Below, in pieces: positions 5,536 to 9,091 of a stretch of 9,091 bases of DNA. The notes below the pieces were generated by a model. The model did not search any database. It was given only the letters and a program-made list of their open reading frames with translations, and had not been told where the DNA came from. The stretch's first letter is position 1. Each line of letters opens with the position of its first letter. Location of the stretch: NCBI GenBank assembly GCA_036741355.1, contig DAINSK010000075.1, positions 1 to 9,091 of the forward strand, written 5' to 3'. Both the position numbers and the translations under genes were made by a program. Source of the DNA: JBBRGK01 sp036741355 (GTDB lineage: Bacteria; Chloroflexota; Dehalococcoidia; CAUJGQ01).

Positions 5536-6875
5536 ATCTGACCGACGAAGCATCGGTATTCCAGGCGATTGAGCAGGAACACGTTCGCTTCATTAACCTC
5601 CAATTTGTAGACATCCTTGGTGTCGTCAAGAGCGTGACCATTCCCGTGCACCGCTTGCGCCGCTGCCTTGAACATGGCGAGTGGTTTGACGGGTCATCGC
5701 TGGAGGGGTTTGCCCGGGTGTCAGAAAGTGACCTCTACCTGCGTCCCGATCTTTCGACGTTTGCGATTATCCCGTGGGAACGGGGAGAAAATACGACCGC
5801 ACGCGTGATCTGTGACGTATTCTCGACTGATGGCGAGCCGTTTCAAGGTGACTCGCGCTATGTGCTCTCCCAGGCGTTGTCGGACGCCGAACGGATGGGC
5901 TTCAGCTACATCGCCGGACCCGAGATCGAATTCTTCCTCTTCAGGCCAGACACGGATGGGCAACCGGTCGCCACACCCCACGACACCGCGGGCTACTTCG
6001 ACCTCTCTACCGACCTCGCATACCAGGTGAGGAAGGAGATGGTGAATGCCCTGGAGGCGCTGGGAATCGTTGTCGAAAACAGCCATCACGAAATTGCAAC
6101 GGGTCAGCACGAGATCGACTTCACCTATCGCGAGGCGCACCAGGCCGCTGACGACACGGTCACGTTCAAGTACGCCGTGCGCGCCGTCGCGCAGAGCCAC
6201 GGTCTGCACGCCAGCTTCATTCCCAAACCCTATTTCGGACTGAACGGCTCGGGTATGCATGTCCACCAGGCACTATTCGACGTCGAAACCGGCGACAACC
6301 TCTTTTACGACGCGGAGGCGCCGTACCACCTGTCGCGCGTCGCACGCCACTTCATCGCCGGGCAGCTGGAGCACGCCCGCGGAATGTGCGCTGTGCTCGC
6401 CCCGCTGGTGAACTCATACAAGCGGCTGATCCCAGGATTCGAAGCGCCCGCATACGTCAGTTGGGCGCATAACAACCGTTCTGCGCTAATCCGCGTGCCG
6501 GCGACGAGTCCGCTGGACGTCGACTCCACGCGCATCGAACTTCGGTGTCCGGATCCCAGCTGCAATCCCTACCTGGCATTCGCCGTGATGCTCCGTGCCG
6601 GGCTGGACGGTATCGAGCGAGAGTTGCCGCTGGTCGATCCCGTCGAAGAAAACCTGATGGGCTTTGAGCCAGCATTGCTGTCTGAATACAACGTGCGCAC
6701 GCTTCCAACGTCGCTCGAAGAGGCGCTGCGCGAGCTGCAACGCGACGAATTGGTCTGCGACACGCTCGGACCGCACATTTTATCGCGTTTCGTGGAAGCA
6801 AAGGAGATCGAGTGGGAGGAGTATCACAAGCAGGTCACGCCCTGGGAGTTGCAACGCTACCTGCCCGTGTACTAG
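5532..6875 (+). CDS. glnA: Glutamine synthetase, type I (I-alpha, Gram-positive-like)
   Basis: ATP-dependent ligation of ammonia to glutamate; a dodecameric cytosolic enzyme at the head of nitrogen assimilation. From GTG 5532 it is 447 residues, against about 444 in Bacillus subtilis. Its early numbering also coincides (QFVDILG at 24-30, FDGSSLEGF at 52-60), supporting this start. Seen in order: GPEIEFFLF (129-137), SHHEIATGQHEIDF (184-197), NGSGMH (238-243), NSYKRLIPGFEAP (294-306, flap E304), NNRSALIRVPA (314-324), RIELRCPDPSCNPYLAFA (334-351). R62, the residue linked to glutamine feedback in I-alpha enzymes, is kept. At the position of the Tyr adenylylated in I-beta enzymes the sequence reads NLMGFEP, with Met. 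Control by GlnE-type adenylylation is therefore unlikely. Its GTGA overlaps the kinase stop, implying translational coupling in a phosphatase-kinase-glnA operon. Confidence 0.97.
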   Translation: MNLTDEASVFQAIEQEHVRFINLQFVDILGVVKSVTIPVHRLRRCLEHGEWFDGSSLEGFARVSESDLYLRPDLSTFAIIPWERGENTTARVICDVFSTDGEPFQGDSRYVLSQALSDAERMGFSYIAGPEIEFFLFRPDTDGQPVATPHDTAGYFDLSTDLAYQVRKEMVNALEALGIVVENSHHEIATGQHEIDFTYREAHQAADDTVTFKYAVRAVAQSHGLHASFIPKPYFGLNGSGMHVHQALFDVETGDNLFYDAEAPYHLSRVARHFIAGQLEHARGMCAVLAPLVNSYKRLIPGFEAPAYVSWAHNNRSALIRVPATSPLDVDSTRIELRCPDPSCNPYLAFAVMLRAGLDGIERELPLVDPVEENLMGFEPALLSEYNVRTLPTSLEEALRELQRDELVCDTLGPHILSRFVEAKEIEWEEYHKQVTPWELQRYLPVY

Positions 6876-6878
6876 CGG

Positions 6879-6978
6879 NNNNNNNNNNNNNNNNNNNNNN
6901 NNNNNNNNNNNNNNNNNNNNNNNNNNNNNNNNNNNNNNNNNNNNNNNNNNNNNNNNNNNNNNNNNNNNNNNNNNNNNN
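6879..6978. other. Scaffold gap (100 N)
   Basis: A second 100-base placeholder begins three bases after the glnA stop codon. It hides any glnA terminator and most of the - strand gene that starts at 7096. Real distance, and even adjacency of the two sides, cannot be verified from this sequence. Confidence 0.98.
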
Positions 6979-7096
6979 GCTTCATCGCCGAACGGATCGC
7001 ATCAATTTGCGTTTCCGTGAGTGACCGTTCGAGCGGAGTGGAAATTTCTACCGGTTGGCGGCGCGCTGACAGCGCCGGCAGTAAATGGGTTACCAT
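6979..7096 (-). CDS. Unrecognised protein, N-terminal fragment running into the gap
   Basis: Only 39 residues are readable: MVTHLLPALS, then a basic stretch (ARRQPVEIS), then TPLERSLTETQIDAIRSAMK, which looks helical and amphipathic, before the Ns. The start ATG at 7096 is supported by AAAAGGAG with a six-base spacer on the - strand. It sits within a perfect palindrome, CCATGCATGG (7093-7102). No family can be named from so little sequence. It follows the response regulator gene in the same direction, 133 bp downstream, but a terminator and a TTGACA lie between them, so it may have its own promoter. The good ribosome-binding site and open frame make it probably a real gene. Confidence 0.5.
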
Positions 7097-7138
7097 GCAT
7101 GGCTCCTTTTGATAGACGCGATCGAACAGGGAGCGAGA

Positions 7139-7144
7139 TGTCAA
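7139..7144 (-). promoter_or_regulatory. TTGACA -35-like element upstream of the small gene at 7096
   Basis: A perfect TTGACA on the - strand lies just past the response-regulator terminator and about 45 bases before the ATG at 7096. No convincing -10 occurs 16-18 bp downstream; TCTATC lies 22 bp away. It is a candidate promoter element only. Confidence 0.25.
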
Positions 7145-7153
7145 CACAAGCAT

Positions 7154-7176
7154 AAAACGCGGAAATCAGGCCGCGT
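7154..7176 (-). terminator. Intrinsic terminator after the response regulator gene
   Basis: On the - strand, ACGCGG (7176-7171) pairs with CCGCGT (7162-7157) across an 8-nt loop, CCTGATTT. The read then continues TTTTATG, so the U-tract overlaps the end of the stem. It lies about 55 bases beyond the response-regulator stop. The short GC-rich stem with a modest T-run makes it a reasonable but not strong terminator. Confidence 0.5.
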
Positions 7177-7229
7177 ACTCCCCAACGGTGGTATCAGCGA
7201 AATATTCCAGTGGTATTTGCGGCAAGGGA

Positions 7230-7952
7230 TCAGCAGGCGACGGCCTGATCTGAAGACGGTTGGTCTGCCTCGAGGACGTATCCGATTCCCTGGACGGTCC
7301 GAATGTAGCGGGGTTCTGCCGGGTTGGCCTCCAGCTTCTGGCGCAGGCGGCTGATCCAGACGCGGAGGTACTGCAGGTCGTTCCGATATTCGGGCCCCCA
7401 GGTCCTGGTCAATAGGTCCTCGTGCAACATGACCCGACCGGCGTGCGCACAAAGCTGCTGCAGCAACTGCCACTCGGTCCGGCTGAGAACGATCGGGTTC
7501 CCTTCCACAAAGACGGTCAGCCTTGCGAGGTCGATCTCAATCGAACCCCACTCAAGCCGAGTACCGGCAGCCGGTATTTCTCTTCCCTGCGATCGACGTA
7601 GAACGGCGCGCGCACGCGCGGTCAGCTCCTCGGGGTTGAACGGCTTCGGCAGGTAATCGTCGGCGCCCAGTTCGAGCCCCATGATCTTGTCAGAATCGGT
7701 GCCTTTCGCCGTCAGCAGTATCACTGGCACTCCGGACGTTTCTCGCAGCGCTTTTAACACGCTCAGGCCATCCATGCCCGGCAAGATGATGTCGAGCACG
7801 ACCAGGTCGGGGCGTTGCCGCTGGATTAACTGCAGCGCCTCTTCGCCTCGCTCGGCCATACTGACGGCAAATCCCTGCGCCGTCAGCTCGATACACAACA
7901 GCCGCAGGATCTTGTGATCGTCGTCTACAACCAGCACGAGCGGCTTATTCAT
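7230..7952 (-). CDS. OmpR-family response regulator, KdpE-like
   Basis: A 240-residue two-component response regulator. The receiver domain (about 1-120) has the acidic pocket D10-D12, phospho-acceptor D54 in VVLDIILPGMDG, T81 and K103 in LPKPFNPEEL. The winged-helix DNA-binding domain (about 130-230) shows VLSRTEWQLLQQL, RTWGPEYRNDLQYLRVWISRLRQKLE and YIRTVQGIGYVLE. The WGPEY...YLRV stretch is typical of KdpE-like regulators. However, no kdp potassium-transport genes or sensor kinase are visible, so I do not assign kdpE. The start ATG at 7952 has GAGG nine bases upstream. It is divergent from the cysteine-motif gene, with a 174-bp shared intergenic region where it could regulate itself or its neighbour. 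It may be an orphan regulator, or its kinase may lie in or beyond the gap. Confidence 0.93.
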   Translation of the reverse strand: MNKPLVLVVDDDHKILRLLCIELTAQGFAVSMAERGEEALQLIQRQRPDLVVLDIILPGMDGLSVLKALRETSGVPVILLTAKGTDSDKIMGLELGADDYLPKPFNPEELTARARAVLRRSQGREIPAAGTRLEWGSIEIDLARLTVFVEGNPIVLSRTEWQLLQQLCAHAGRVMLHEDLLTRTWGPEYRNDLQYLRVWISRLRQKLEANPAEPRYIRTVQGIGYVLEADQPSSDQAVAC

Positions 7953-8052
7953 AGCTGTTGCGCCTCGCGAAAATGCGTCAAACCGCGGCCGTATCGTACC
8001 ACTATTCTGTCAGGTTCGGAATATGTGACGTCGCGCAATACCGGCGTTCCGG

Positions 8053-8080
8053 TTGACACGTCTACCGGTGTGGATATGAT
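8053..8080 (+). promoter_or_regulatory. Sigma70-type promoter for the cysteine-motif protein gene
   Basis: TTGACA (8053-8058, perfect) and TATGAT (8075-8080, 5/6) are separated by 16 bp, the best promoter in the window. The start site would be near 8087, giving a leader of about 40 nt to the ATG at 8127. Two copies of TACCGG(C/T)G (8039-8046 and 8063-8070) lie upstream of the -35 and within the spacer, a possible operator. Confidence 0.6.
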
Positions 8081-8126
8081 TTGAGTAGCGTTTCCTGGCG
8101 AGACGGTACTTTCGGGACGAGTGTGC

Positions 8127-8672
8127 ATGCGCATCAATTGGGATCACACTATCAACGAAATCTTTAGCGAGAAGATCGCCTGCCTGCGTTGCGGGCGTCT
8201 TTCGCAGGACGCCGTGGTTGGCTATTCTCGATCGCCATCGGCCTCGGCCTTTTCACCGCGTCCTCATGAGTGCGCCAACAAAGACGACTGTGACGCTCGA
8301 CGCCTGGTCGTCGTTTGCGAGTCATGTGCCAAAGATCTCCGTCTTCGCGCCCGCAAAGTGGACGAAGAGTCGATGATGGGCATGATCATAAGTGAGTGCC
8401 GGCGGGAGCTGGACGACTCCCTCGACTACATTTCTGACTACTGGCTGGAAGACCTTGACGTCGCTCCCGAGGACATGGACCGGCGGCTGGAAGAGGTAAA
8501 CCCCGACGTTTTCGCGGAAGAGGGTCACCGACGCGAGAAGTTAGAAGACGAGTACATGCGGCTGCACACCTGGTTCCGAGAACACCGGAGGCCCGTACCC
8601 GATCCGGGCTGGCGATCCGAGTACGTCGAAGAGATTATTGGCCTTGGCTACACCACGAAGCTCGGAAGCTGA
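8127..8672 (+). CDS. Unrecognised protein with paired cysteine motifs (possible zinc-binding) and an acidic helical C-terminus
   Basis: A 181-residue soluble protein from ATG 8127, chosen because GGGA lies nine bases upstream; a GTG at 8121 would add two residues. The N-terminal third carries three cysteine pairs: CLRC (19-22), C49-x5-C55 and CESC (64-67). The outer two C-x2-C knuckles suggest a zinc ribbon-like site. Between them lies a Ser/Pro-rich loop. The rest is strongly acidic and probably helical (ISECRRELDDSLDYISDYW and following), ending near GLGYTTKLGS. I recognise no family, and no DNA-binding or enzymatic motif. It has its own promoter, is divergent from the response regulator, and is separated by only 3 bases from the flavodoxin-like gene, so the two are probably cotranscribed. 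It is clearly coding; its role is unknown. Confidence 0.75.
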   Translation: MRINWDHTINEIFSEKIACLRCGRLSQDAVVGYSRSPSASAFSPRPHECANKDDCDARRLVVVCESCAKDLRLRARKVDEESMMGMIISECRRELDDSLDYISDYWLEDLDVAPEDMDRRLEEVNPDVFAEEGHRREKLEDEYMRLHTWFREHRRPVPDPGWRSEYVEEIIGLGYTTKLGS

Positions 8673-8675
8673 CGG

Positions 8676-9091
8676 GTGGCAAGCAATGCCGGTGCCGGAG
8701 CACGCACGGTTCTGCTGCTCTACGACAGCCGCGGCGGCCTCGTGGAAGAACTGGCCGAATCTGTCTCCCGGGGTGTGAACTCGATCCCGGGCGCCGTTCT
8801 GAGCCGCCGTCGCATTGACGAAGCGAACCCGGCCGAGCTGCTCGACTGCGACGCCCTCATCGTCGGCTCGCCGAACTGGAGCGGCATGACCGGTAAGCTC
8901 AAAGAGTGGTTCGACTACAGCGGCGACCTCTGGGAGTCCGGCGAACTGGCCGGCAAGATCGGGGCCTGCTTCACCGCCGGATACTCGCGGTCGGCGGGTA
9001 CCGAGGCGACTCTTCTCCAGCTAATGCACCTGATCCTGTCGCACGGAATGCTCTTCGTCGGCCTTCCGTGGACGGATCGCATGCGCGTTGC
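8676..9091 (+). CDS. WrbA/flavodoxin-like NAD(P)H:quinone oxidoreductase family protein, 3' end outside window
   Basis: The open frame starts at GTG 8676, seven bases after GGAAG, and runs off the window after 138 complete codons. The first strand, TVLLLYDSRGGLVEELA (11-27), is a flavodoxin FMN-phosphate loop. LIVGSPNWSGMTGKLKEWFD (61-80) matches the second FMN loop and helix, where WrbA proteins have PTRFG. GDLWESGELAGKIGACFTAG (83-102) and HLILSHGMLFVGLPW (118-132) follow the WrbA pattern closely. Such enzymes are FMN-dependent two-electron reductases of quinones or related compounds. The substitution of the PTRFGN loop by SPNWSG argues against classical WrbA, so I give no symbol. It sits 3 bases after the cysteine-motif gene and is probably translated from the same mRNA. 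Confidence 0.85.
   Translation, partial: MASNAGAGARTVLLLYDSRGGLVEELAESVSRGVNSIPGAVLSRRRIDEANPAELLDCDALIVGSPNWSGMTGKLKEWFDYSGDLWESGELAGKIGACFTAGYSRSAGTEATLLQLMHLILSHGMLFVGLPWTDRMRV

Noticed and set aside
5721..6266. 181-codon open frame on - opposite glnA
   Set aside because: Antisense to strongly conserved glutamine synthetase codons; no ribosome-binding site or recognisable domain.
7093..7102. Palindrome CCATGCATGG as an operator
   Set aside because: It simply spans the start codon and the bases after the ribosome-binding site; a 10-bp palindrome alone is weak evidence.
7230..7952. Assignment as kdpE proper
   Set aside because: The sequence is KdpE-like, but no KdpD or KdpFABC genes are in view, so a potassium role is not supported.
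7970..7990. TTTGACG on - as the -35 of the response-regulator promoter
   Set aside because: No -10-like hexamer at a suitable distance; the position would overlap the start codon.

Overview
This is a high-GC bacterial chromosomal window carrying ordinary single-copy genes and no mobile element, CRISPR array, tRNA or rRNA that I can see. Two runs of exactly 100 Ns (1153-1252 and 6879-6978) mark scaffold gaps of unknown real size, so this is a draft or metagenome-type assembly. The combination of a PolX polymerase with PHP domain, flavin-dependent thymidylate synthase ThyX, a Gram-positive-type (I-alpha) glutamine synthetase, eukaryote-like Ser/Thr kinase and PP2C phosphatase, and a KdpE-like response regulator would suit Chloroflexota (Thermomicrobia-like) or another high-GC Gram-positive-like lineage. 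That placement is a low-confidence inference from gene content only.

Layout. 2-1152 (+) is the C-terminal two thirds of DNA polymerase X, cut at the window edge and by gap 1. Facing it across the gap is thyX (1253-2084, -). A divergent promoter region (about 2085-2165) separates thyX from a membrane-anchored beta-lactamase-fold serine hydrolase (2166-3218, +). That gene ends tail-to-tail, with overlapping stop codons, against a small SRPBCC-like protein gene (3215-3574, -).

The core of the window is a + strand cluster. It consists of a PP2C Ser/Thr phosphatase (3730-4557), a soluble Ser/Thr kinase (4627-5535) and class I-alpha glutamine synthetase glnA (5532-6875). A perfect 8-bp hairpin sits just before the kinase ribosome-binding site. 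The kinase stop codon overlaps the glutamine synthetase GTG start by 4 bp, so the three are probably one transcript with kinase-glnA translational coupling. This suggests that a reversible-phosphorylation pair is wired directly to nitrogen assimilation. The physical arrangement is visible; the regulatory link is inference.

Beyond gap 2 on the - strand lies the start of an unrecognised gene (6979-7096), preceded by an intrinsic terminator (7154-7176) and an OmpR/KdpE-type response regulator (7230-7952) without a visible sensor kinase. Divergent from the regulator, a good sigma70-type promoter (8053-8080) drives an unrecognised cysteine-motif protein (8127-8672). A WrbA/flavodoxin-like oxidoreductase (8676 to the window end) follows immediately, truncated by the edge.
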